Program-made: the position numbers and the translations under genes
Notes under the pieces: generated by a model
The model's input: the letters and a program-made list of their open reading frames with translations, nothing else
What the model was told of the DNA's origin: nothing
The model's database searches: none
In this document: positions 25,201 to 37,908 of the stretch, in pieces
Layout: the number at the start of each line of letters is the position of its first letter
How positions within the stretch are numbered: position 1 is the first letter of the stretch
Assembly (NCBI RefSeq): GCF_026151205.1
Contig: NC_087081.1
Location: forward strand, 6,691,246 to 6,755,245
DNA length: 64,000 nucleotides
Reading direction: 5' to 3'
Source: Bolinopsis microptera
Lineage: Eukaryota; Ctenophora; Tentaculata; Lobata; Bolinopsidae

Positions 25201-28200
25201 TCTAAAGTGAATTTCAAAGTGTGGAATACACTAATCTATGCTGTAAAATAAAGTTAAAAAACAAAACTTAAGTACAAGTGACATTCTGTAAAAACTACTA
25301 GATTTTTGTCTACTAAGTACTATATATTATACCTCATACTATATAATAATATACCTCATACAATATAAATTTCATACTATATAACATTATATTTCATACT
25401 ATATAATATCATATTTCATACTATATAATATATTTCATACTATTGTCTACGCGTACGTGGATCCTTACCTCCTAGCATGAAACCGTTTGCATTATCTTGA
25501 CTAATCTACTGACCACATGTAATTCCACTAGTCTGAGTAACCAAAGACTAGAGCAATGAAATAGCGCGTACTAAGGGCAATATCACAATGCATTACCCCT
25601 CCCCCCTCCCCCCCCCCCCCCTCTTATTAGTAGATACAATATCACCGCACACTAAATATCTTTACATTCTTGTGTGTGATTTTCGTGTATTCCCTATCAT
25701 TACACGTTTCACATCGTCGACAAATCAAGTTATTCGTTTGATACAGACTTTTTCTGTGCTCACTGTAATTTGACACCTCTGTACAGTGTACATGGCCCAA
25801 GGAATGCTAAGGAATGCAGTTTGCGAATGACTTATCACAGATTTTACTCTTATTCTTTGGAAGACTGAAGAGCACATTATCCTATACAACGATGTTTTTT
25901 AATACGGTTTACACGATACTGTTCTTTTACTACAACTCTAAATGCAAGATTGGCAATATTTGAATAATGGTAATAATTCCATCATTCCCTGGCCTACAAC
26001 TAACCCCGCCCCCGGCCCCGGCCCCGGCTCCCGGCCCCCCAGTCAGTTCATGAGGGCTGACAATTTTCAAATGTATGAGTTATTATTATAATGCTGATTG
26101 ATGCAAAGATTTATAAATTAAACAAATAGCCACTTAGCTAAACAGACACTAGCCACTTAACTCTGACGATTTATTGAAGATTTGCAATTTGTTGTTTACC
26201 ATTCACCGCATTGTAATTTGTATGTTTATCGTAAAAAGGCTGATGAATCGCCATTTGACCGTACAAGAACAATTAAAAATACGTATAAACAAACTTGTAA
26301 CTTTTTATAGCTTGTGAAAACATCACAATGTAAACATTAGTTCGATCAAAGATAAGTGTGATTAAATTGTGAAAATACGACTTTATAACTGTGTGATTAA
26401 GTTGTACAGCATTATTGTTGTCATATTGTCAGGTCATGATGTGTTGTCACTGTACCACAGTAACCACAGTAACCACAGTAACCACAGTTACCACAGTTAC
26501 CACAGTAACCGCAGTAACCACAGTTACCGTAGTAACCACAGTTACCGTAGTTACCACAGTTACCACAGTTACAACAGTAACTACAGTAACCACAGTTACC
26601 GTAGTAACCACAGTTACCGTAGTAACCACAGTTACCACAGTTACCACAGTTACCACAGTTACCCTATAATCCCAGTTCCACGGCTCAGTTTTGCGACCAG
26701 ATTTGACACAAAACTCCGCGCAATGAGTTTTGAAAAGCAAAACTCCGCGAAAGCAGTTTTATTTACAATGTACGTTTCCACGGTTGGTATTTGCACGCAG
26801 ATTTGCGCGAACACGTGGGCGCATTATAATGAAATGTCCCACGCGAGCGCCCAGGTTAAAACTGCTTTCACGGAGTTTTGGGTCATATCAAAAATATTTC
26901 TCCGTGCGGAGAAATTTTTTTGAATTTCATTTCCGGTCGCAAAAATGTGAGAAAAAATGTGAGCAAATCTGGTTGCAAAACTGAGCCGTGGAACTGCAGG
27001 GTAAGTCTATAAATATAATATTAATTCCTCGAATGACAATAAACAATTTCACGGTGTATATGTTTAATTTTATCTCACAGCTAATTAGCTATAGAATTTC
27101 ACGGTTAAAGGTCGCCACCATTGTTAGTTTAAACAATATAAATATCAGCTCTGAAAAGAACAATTTCCTTAGTCCTAACCTACGTGTTAACGTGTAGTAT
27201 AATTGTTTACATATTAAATGAGTACAGTTAAGAAAACATAATAATTTTAGGGATAATACGAAATATCCTACCTGGTCTCTACTACCGGATATTATCCCTA
27301 AAATCATTATCTTATCATGAGACTGATAAACAGAGAACCTCTCCAAAATCTCTTAAGAAAACATGTTGAATATGTGAGATATGTGAGATATATTGTCTGC
27401 ATCGAGTTGAATAATTTGATACACGCTCCGCACATTTATTTCACTTTAATTGATAACCCATAAATAAACCTACAGTATGATCCCCGGCAGTTTATGACTG
27501 TTGAGAAATGATAAACCAAGCTTCTGATGAAATTGTTCAATTAATGAATTAATTAATTATCACAACTAGGTAATTAATCAATTAATTGCCGAATACTGTC
27601 TACACAATTCTTCTTGTCTTAAAGACAATAACTCCGTAGTACGTGATAATACTTTCAAACCTACTTAACGCTGTCAACATCACGTACAATGACAATTCAC
27701 ACAGTAATTTCACTTCCATTTCCGTGATTGGTTCACATACCACTTTCACATTCCTATATTTCTATCAGTTCAGTCCAGTTTTATTAAACATTTAAGGCTT
27801 ATAATGTCCCTAGATTTTCCTCGAAGTTTAGATATTTGGGGAATGTGAATTTGATTTTTCGGGTAAAATGCTCAGAATCGAAAAACCGTCCGCTGGGGTA
27901 CAACGTATGATATATAATTGGTCTTTGATATATTGAATTTGACATAATATTGGAACGATTACATTATATATGTTTTCGTAACTATAATTATTCAGGACGT
28001 TACAGAAGAATTGATTTTATGTAGTTGGAGGAGTCTTAACTCTCCTCACGTCCGTAAATGGAGTTTTCTTTGTATCATATTGGAATGATACATTGGCATT
28101 TAGTGAACTGTTGACCAGTAATGATACATTGGAATTTAGTGAACTGTTGACCAGTAATAATAAATTGGAATTTAGTGAACTGTTGACCAGTAATAATAAA

Positions 28201-31200
28201 TTGGAATTTAGTGAACTGTTGACCAGTAATAATAAATTGGCATTTAGTGAACTGTTGACCAGTAATGATACATTGGCATTTAGTGAACTGTTGACCAGTA
28301 ATGATACATTGGCATTTAGTGAACTGTTGACCAGTAATGATTGCCAACTATCTGGTCAACACAGACTATTTGGTCTGGAGTACTATTCAGTATTCGGTTG
28401 TAAACTTCAGAGCATGCAATTGACTGCTTGTAACCTTAGTATTCTCCTGGCAGAGCTACAGTAACCACAGTAGCCATAGTAACCACAGTAACCATGTAGT
28501 AACCACAGTAACCACAGTAACCAGAGCATACAATGGACTGCTTGTAACGTTAGTATTCTCCTGGCAGAGCTACAGTAACCACAGTAACCATAGTAACCAC
28601 AGTAACCATAGTAACCACAGTAACCATAGTAACCACAGTAACCAGAGCATACAATGGACTGCTTGTAACGTTAGTATTCTCCTGGCAGAGCTACAGTAAC
28701 CACAGTAACCACAGTAACCACAGTAACCACAATAACCATAGTAAACACAGTAACCAGAGCATACAATGGACTGCTTGTAACGGTAGTATGCTCCTGGCAG
28801 AGCTACAGTAACCACAGTAGCCATAGTAACCACAGTAACCATGTAGTAACCACAGTAACCACAGTAACCACAGTAACCACAGTAACCACAGTAACCACAG
28901 TAACCATGTAGTAGCCACAGTAACCACAGTAACCAGAGCATGCAATGGACTGCTTGTAACGGTAGTATGCTCCTGGCAGAGCTACAGTAACCACAGTAAC
29001 CATAGTAACCACAGTAACCATAGTAACCACAGTAACCACAGTAACCATGTAGTAACCACAGTAACCACAGTAACCAGAGCATACAATGGACTGCTTGTAA
29101 CGTTAGTATTCTCCTGGCAGAGCTTGCGTGCCCTGGAGAGCAGAAAGTCATCGCTATTTTGGTGACTTTTGTGAACTTTAGGACTAAATAGCGAGTGAGA
29201 GTGGGGGAAGATGACAAATGTCAAATGTAAAATTAAGTTTTAAAATGACAAGTTACAAGTAACTTTTGCTTGCCCTGACAATCAACCCCAGATTATACCA
29301 AACTGAGTTAAGATATTCGGGTGTCTGCCTGGCTTCATGCTACAGACAAGTAGTGACGCCACACAGCTCACACAGCTCACTTATGTTAGCACAGTAACCA
29401 CAGTAACCACAGTAACCACATTAGCCACAGTAACCACAGTTACCACAGTAACCACAGTTACCACAGTAACCACAGTTACCACAGTAACCACAGTAGCCAC
29501 AGTAACCACAGTAGCCACAGTAACCACAGTAGCCACAGTAACCACAGTAGCCACAGTAACCACAGTTACCACAGTAACCACAGTTACCACAGTAACCACA
29601 GTTACCACAGTAACCACAGTATCATATTCTCACTGTCACGTGTCATATTCTCACTGTCACGTGACATATTCTCACTGTCACGTGTCATATTGTTTCTTAA
29701 CGTCAAAATTTTCTTTTAAACGTCAAAATATTCTTAACGTTAATATTTGCATTTTTACGAATATCATATTATTTTATTATTATAATATATAATGCTGTTC
29801 GGTATCATGTTGTTACCATGGTTACAAGGGTATCTATTTAAAGTGCCTTACACATTCCGGGGTACATGTGACATTCACTATGACCAAATATGGTGTTTAC
29901 TGTGAAAAGGAATAATATGTGGTAAACCCTTAAAACAGGTGCTCCATGATACTTGGAGAGTTAAGTATAGAGTTTTGAAGGCTTAGTGGGTAGCATAATA
30001 TCATCACTGTTAAATACCCTTTAAATTTCCAATTATTGGGTTATAGGGCCGGGGTTATGTACGCTATTTCAGGGATTTTGTACACTATTTCAGGGATTAT
30101 GTAGTACATAATATGTACGCTATTTCAGGGATTTTGTACGCTGATAGTATGTATACAGACAGGCTCTAAGAGCAACTAAAACACGCGGTATTTCATGTGA
30201 TGTGTGTGTGTGTCATCTGAGTGTGTGAGTGTTTGTGTTTAAAATACCCATTAGATATTACATTGAGTTGTTATGTTAACTAGGTAGGATCGCTGCAAAC
30301 CATAGTTACCTTCCAAACAACATAACATTTACACACAAATGTTACAATGTAGGCACTTAACAACACTCAGCATTGATGGAATATATAAATATAACATTGT
30401 AAGTATGTATAATATATTATAACAATGTATATGTATTAGGGATATTATGTAAGCTGTGTGATCATGTTTATTCTGTAGTATGTACACGCCACTTCATGGT
30501 AAAGATCAGCAGTAACGAGTCATGATATTATGTTTAACAGTGAATCCAATGTTCAGAGTAAACAGCGTATATTATTACAATTAGAAATCTCAACCGATAA
30601 TCCTAAATCGTAGCACCATAACACATGTGTATGAGCACACTGCACCTGCAGAGTGCTGGGGCGATCGCAGGGGGGAGGCGATGCAGAGTGCCGGTTTATT
30701 TTGTAATATTTCTGAGAAACGTTTTAAGAATATGTGCATACCAGACTGTAGTATCATGTGAGTAACACAGTACAGCAGATTTTAGCAATACAGGACAACA
30801 TAAATATGAGTAATAATATGTACTAATTAAATAGTTCTATAATATCAACACTACAATTAATACATATAATAATAATGTTGTTATCAGGTAGTGTGTGGAT
30901 ATAGTTGAGTACAGTAAAACCCCGATTTATCGCGCCCCGATTTACCGCGGCCATTTCCTTTCTCCCAAACTCCGCCGTAGATCGGGGTATCACTGTATAT
31001 TTCTATATTTTGATATCTAATACTGAGTTATATATATATATATCTATTACTCATAATAATATTATATAGGATAATATCCTGGTGGACCTGATGGCTACTA
31101 TAACATGTACATATCATGAGTATTTAACGTACACTGTGCTGCCATGGTTGAGAATATCTTGGCAGAGAGCCAATACTACTGGACTGTCTCAATGTATTTG

Positions 31201-34200
31201 CAAATACACACAATCTTCGTTATAAGCACTGCTTATAACAGATATTGTTTATTAAGTAGCCGTGTGTATTGTAACAGGGTGTAAAGTGAATAATTCATTA
31301 TTACTTGATAATTTTGGAGATTAAAGTACAAAAAGGAAAAACAGTCAGCTAGGGTGAAATAACCAAATTATAGTTCAAGGCCATATTATTACGAAGTATA
31401 AAACCGAGGCAGGAAAACAAGGAAATAGTTTTTTAGTAGCATACTGTGCGGATAAGATCATGTTGAATAACATCTGGTAAAATAGGAACGCTGTCAACAT
31501 GTCAACGTATTGTGCAAACATATTACATTACAATACTTTGTGTGTAACATATCACATTACAATACTTTATGTGTAACATATCACATTACAATAATGTGTG
31601 TAACATATTACATTACAATACTTTGTGTTACATATTACATAACAATACTTTGTGTGTAACATATCACATTAAAATACTGTCTATAACATATTACATTACA
31701 ATACTTTGTGTGTAACGTATTACATTACAATACTTTGTGTTACATATTAAATTACAATACTGTATGTTGTATGTGTGTGATTTGATGCATGCATAATAAT
31801 ACATGTGATAATACATAATAATGTAAAAGTACTGACCTGTATTTAAATACGATACATTATAATATTATAAATATTACACTAGCACTATCTGTGTATATGT
31901 GGAAATAATGTGTTACTCATTACTGTACCTTATTGTACATACTCGGCCAAGTCAATACAAAAGCCTTAAATAGCTTTAATATAATATAAAGTTTCTTATT
32001 TTTGCACATTTTACAACCAATGCCTCAATTTAAATTAATGGATAGAACACTGAGTGTGCATTGTGCATGATAAGAATAATCACCATCGTATTTTGTATCA
32101 ACTTTAACTCTTTATCTCTTTTAGTACATCTTTTCTAACCACAGCGCAGTTATCGACTACTATAATACTACATTGTAATACTGCACTATACTAGCTTGAC
32201 AAGTCCGTTTAAAAGTGATCTACCTTTTCTTGGCACCCCTCCAACTTTGGCATGTGTGAATCTATTTTTAATATAAATAGCTCAGTCACTGAGTGTCCAA
32301 TTGATATAATTCTTTCTGGTATGACTAACTACTTTACTACTACCACTGGTTCAAGGAATTTGTCAAATCGATTAAAATATTCGTGACATTTTTTTCAAAT
32401 GAAGGTTCATTTTCGCATTAATTTGATAGTTTGGATTATAGTCGGATCGAGCCAACATTTAATTGTGTTTGGCCATTTAAATTACGTTTGTCCTGAAAAA
32501 ATGAGAGTTCTAGCTACTCAGATGACCGAGATATGAAGCATAACGAGCTAGTACGAGTTTGTTCATTACGTGTGATCAGGTGATTGGGTTGAGGCAAATT
32601 GCTTGATAACTTCGTCATTTTAAATCCGTTTCGCACCATCTTTTCAGATTATATTCCGGATTAAGTGACCTGTTGCAATATGTTACAACGGAGTCTCTAA
32701 CATGTTCACAAACACGATTATACTATTATAAAGTTATAAGCAATTAAATGTTGATTGACGTTAACATTAATGCTAGCTGTACCACACAACAAGGGCTGTC
32801 TATATATAGCAGTCGATTTATACGTTATATAATCTGAATGTTTACGAGGAATTTTATCTTGAAATTAGAGTTTTAGAAGGGCAGAAAGTGTTTCACAGCC
32901 TGTACATAACACTGTACTATGCAGAATGTTTATTCAGTTTTCTACACATAACTAGTTACATTTTAAAGTACATTCTGAGGTGACATAACTTAATTAACAT
33001 TCCTTTAAATCAGGAATGTGAAATTACAATAGATAGTTTTAACATAATATATTACATACATGATACAATATGTTGTGGGGTCCACTTCATTATCAGTTGG
33101 ATATGTTATCTAAAACATTCCAATTCAACTTAAATTAATTCGAGACTGTTTGGATTTTGGACATTGTTTCCGACCTCTCTCGACTAGTAACAAACAATAC
33201 CGTCTTTAATTCATCGCAACCCGTCCTTAAATTTGCTGGTAAAAGTGAAATGTGCTTCGTTATATTCCCCTATTCCACCTACCTTACTCGGGAATATTAT
33301 GACTGGGATAAAGTGATGGGTTTTGGAAAATTCCGCCATATTTTTCCCGGTCATTAATTTTCCCAGTCATAAATTAACCCGCTATAATGTTCCCGAGTAA
33401 GGTAAACTAATAGTAATACATTTTGCTGCTTGGTGGGTTTTGGAAAATTCCGCCATATTTTTCCCAGTCATAAATTAACCCGCAATGATATTCCCGAGTA
33501 AGGTATGTTGAAACCTGTTGTGGTGTCTACAATTTTTCAATCTTGAGGCAAGGCTTCAAGATTGAAAAATTAATTTAATTTTGTTCATTTGAAGGCTTTG
33601 TCCTTATAAATCGCGTCTTTATAAAAACAAACCGAGTGTAATATAGGGTAACCGGGTAACGGTATGTGACTTTATAGTGTCACATTGTTCATAACCACGA
33701 TAAAACCCTTACAATATAATATATTATGCGGCCACTTCACACATATTTCTGTATTCTTTGGAAAATAGTCTCGAATTACACAGATAAGTTTCACTCCTTA
33801 TACGGGCATCACATGGTCTCTACATCTTCTTATATGGGCATCACGTGACGTTTCCCTCCCCGGCCCTTCTCCAACAACACTAATCACATTCTGCAAACAT
33901 TTCTTAGACCACGCGATATTATTTCCCGTAAATTTAGGAATAATTTCATTGCAGGGGACATACATAAGCTAAGAATTATATAGGTCGATTCTAACCTAAT
34001 TTCAGCCTGTATGAAAGATATGATCGTCGCATCTTCGTTTCTCCGGTAACCTAATTTCAGGTTTCAGGAGGTTCAGAAAGGCGGCATCTATAAATAGTAT
34101 GGGAAACTATACCTTCATATACTAGTTAGAACATAATATAATTACACTCAATCTTTAGAATGTCTGGTTACTGCAAACAAACGGTGTTTTCTCCCCGTGG

Positions 34201-37200
34201 TATGTGACTGTCCAGGAATGTTGGCACTTGGCAGCAGCACAATAACCCTCCTTACACATTACTATTATCTTTCTTGTCAGAATAATAATAATATCAGGTT
34301 AGAAATCAGATTTAGCACCACACACAGCATGTGTGGAGTTATGGGCTCTCTGTTGGAAAACCGAAAATTACTACATTTTAGGGCGTGGGGCAGCCCGAAT
34401 ATCGACTAATTTCGACCGGTCGATAGTCTGTATAATTCCAATGCAGTGTTTAGTAGGAGCACCACAGCAGTCATGCTCCTTATATGGGCATCACGTGGTC
34501 ATGCTCCTTATATGGGCATCACGTGGTCATGCTCCTTAATAAACATTTTCAATGCGAAACACTCACCCATACCAAGTTACGAGATCTATGTCTCTAGCAA
34601 TGTTAAGAAATACCTCAATTTGTAATGAATAAGACGTGTAATATTGCTGCATCCTCTTGTCGACATTCCGATGTCGTGAAGACACGTACTTTAAAGTAAG
34701 ATTAACACACATACTGCCTCCTTATGTCGTACAAGTACCCTTTATTCTATACCACACGTATCCGTGAGTGTAATATCCGAACACAGGAACATTATTCATG
34801 AGTTGCATTGTTGTGAATTTATTACTCGGATAAAAACTTCGGATAATTCTGTTTATGCGATTAAGAACATAAATATTGAATATGGTGCAGTTACATTGAA
34901 ACTTTGAACAGTTTCCTTGACCTGAAAAGAGCAATTTCCCTTTGTCGCATATTATATACAGAGTTATATCGGAAATTAAGAAATTAATCAGAAACACTCG
35001 TGTGTATCTTACTTGTATATCTCATGATACATACATAATGAACAATGAACAATGATAATAGTTCACTTGTTGGTATCGAGGTTGATGAATGATGAATCAT
35101 CTAGAACTGATTAATAAGCCTTTCTAGAGACAGGGTACTACAAAAGAGAATTACAGAGTAAAAGTGTTATAAAATTAAAAGATGGTTCGGGTGCTAAAGT
35201 TTCTAGCTACAGCTGTACTTGAAACTGGAAGACATATGATGAATATATATGTCTTTCTTGGAAACAGGATTTATTTCTGGAAAAAAGGTTGCACATTTTT
35301 ATACAAATTTGGCATAATTAAATATTTTGGGTTTTTGTGCTTGAATATGTCTTTCTTGGAAACATGATTATAAGGCCTCGGAGTATATTATGGTGTGTAA
35401 CAAGGTGTTCAAAATGTTAGCGTTAAATTCGTGCAGTATAAGATAAGAAGATAATTACTTATTCTAATGTTTGGTCGCCCCCTGACGAAAACAGAAAGAA
35501 TCTGCGAATCAGAACTAATAGTAACACTGAACACAATCTGTTTGGTGCTAATTGTTTTTTAAACTAACGTACAGTACACTTGGTTTCTGTTTCGAGCAAG
35601 TAAATGATCATATTATTATAATGGTACAACTAACAACATGGTGGAGAGCATGAAGCATTATGGCCTCGCTGATAATATCACAATGGAAGCTGCACAACAT
35701 CAAGCAACAAACAGGGTACATTGGACTTTGGAGAGGTCTCACACATCAGAAAAAGGAGCTACTGTGTACTGTGTGGATCAGGCCACTCCAACGACTAGGA
35801 GGAGACCTTTTCAAGTATTAGTAAAGTAACTACAACATGGCGAACTTCCATGTCAGTTTCCACTGAAGATCAGGTACAGGGTTAAATTAAGGATGGTGTG
35901 GTTAAACAATCAACAGGTGTGAAAATTGAAAATGATCTAAAGAAATATATTAAGCTTCACACCCGAAGTGATAAAACGTGTTAAATTAATTATATGTATT
36001 ATGTAGCTGCTTTTTTTTGTTACTCCTGACATAAATATATAATATATGGGCATCACGTGGTCTCTACAACTCCTTATATGGGCATCACGTGGTCTCTACA
36101 ACTCCTTATATGGGCATCACGTGGTCTCTAAAACTCCTTATATGGGCATCACGTGGTCTCTAAAACTCCTTATATGGGCATCACGTGGTCTCTACAACTC
36201 CTTATATGGGTATGACATCCTAAATTTAGAGAGAAAAATTTACCTAGATTTGTATTTGAGTAAAAGAGCGCCTGCGGTCATGTTATCATAACAACTGTTT
36301 ACGTGACCACACGTTGTTATAGCAACTGGTGTGACAGTTCATTATTGTAATGAGTAAAAGTATCGGGAGGTGGAAATGGGGGTGGAGAGCGAAATGGTTA
36401 TAATATGAAATAAGGGAATCTATTTTAACCGCTAAGATATAAAAGGTTATTCAATGTTGAACTGTAATGTCATCTAGAGGTTTAGGACCGGCTATTATAT
36501 TCACTCTTGTCATTTAATAGGAGTAACTTGTTTGATAATCGTATGTGACCGTATTACTGTCTAGTGGACGCTGGACACGTGACTTATATTAAATATATAG
36601 CAGGTCTCATACTAAACCTCATCAAAAATAAACCATATTCTGGAGTGTCCAATATTCTGGAGAGTGTCCAATCTTACCTACCTAAGCTATGTTCCATTAT
36701 ATTGCATCGATTATATAGTATAATTAACAGTACGCCGCTTTTGTGTTATGCAATTTCGAGAATAACACTAGATGGGTCCCATGAGCTATTCCAATTCTCG
36801 GAAATTATATAGACTATGTATTTAACACTAACACTAACAATAACACCAAAATATTGATGAAAAGAATGTAACATTGAAACGAGGAGATAAGATGCTGTAA
36901 ATTCTATGAGGTTTTGTCATTATCCCAGTTTTAGGTTGTACGTGTATGACTAACAGGCAATATTACTGGTCTTTAGAAATGGGCGGTCCTTTATAATCTC
37001 GTTTTGTGGAGCACTGTATAAATTCCTACATGACATTAACAGACGCGAGGTCAAATATTTCAATCATTATAATCATTCCAAGTATTCCAACATGAACACT
37101 CCCACACAAATCACCATGACAACTATTAACGACATTTTCATCGGTTAACAAAAAGTAATGGGGGGGGGGCCAACCATATTAAAGTATATTAAAATGTAGG

Positions 37201-37872
37201 ATTTTTCCCGATTTTGAACCGGGGATATACTTTAATATACTTTAATATACCTACAATATACTTTAATATATCCCTATCCTTGGAGGCCTACATCAAAAAT
37301 TGTTACCCAAAATAAGCTTGAAATGCAATTCTTAATCGATTCCAAAAAGTTCTTGAAAAAATATTGAAAACTGATGGAGTTATTTCAATTTTAATGAAGT
37401 CATTTTGGCTAGTATTCCGAACAGAGATATTATGTGCAATTTTCCCAATTTTGTTCATGGAGGTCTTTTTACTTAGTATCCACTATATTCAACAAACACT
37501 GAGTTATATCTTTCACATAGAGTTAGTCTCATTAAAAAATATTGAAATTTTATCGAATTTGGGCAAAAGCGAATTTGGGCAAAAGTGTATGCCCAAATAT
37601 GGGCATATTTTTTAAAGCTCATAGCTCAGCCAATTTTTGACCAATCTGGATGGAAATTCATGTACTAGTCCTAAAACAGGCTTATCTTGCGAATCTGAGT
37701 GAAAAATATAGTTCATCATGATCATGTAAATCTTAACGAAGAATATAAATCTTCTAATTGTAGGTATATTAAAGTATATTAAAATGTAGGATTTTTTCCG
37801 ATTTTGACCCGGGGATATACTTTAATATACTTTAATATGGTTGGCCCCCCCCCCAGTAATTATTCCTATCTC

Positions 37873-37908
<36 letters not shown>

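Noticed and set aside
28087-28339. CRISPR-like 36-bp repeats
   Set aside because: Repeats abut with no spacers.
26369-29792. Long ORFs encoding runs of Val-Thr, Ser-His or Leu-Trp
   Set aside because: Translation of the 9-bp AACCACAGT-type repeats in several frames.
35638-35829. 63-codon ORF as a gene
   Set aside because: No recognisable domain; context is repeat-rich intron.
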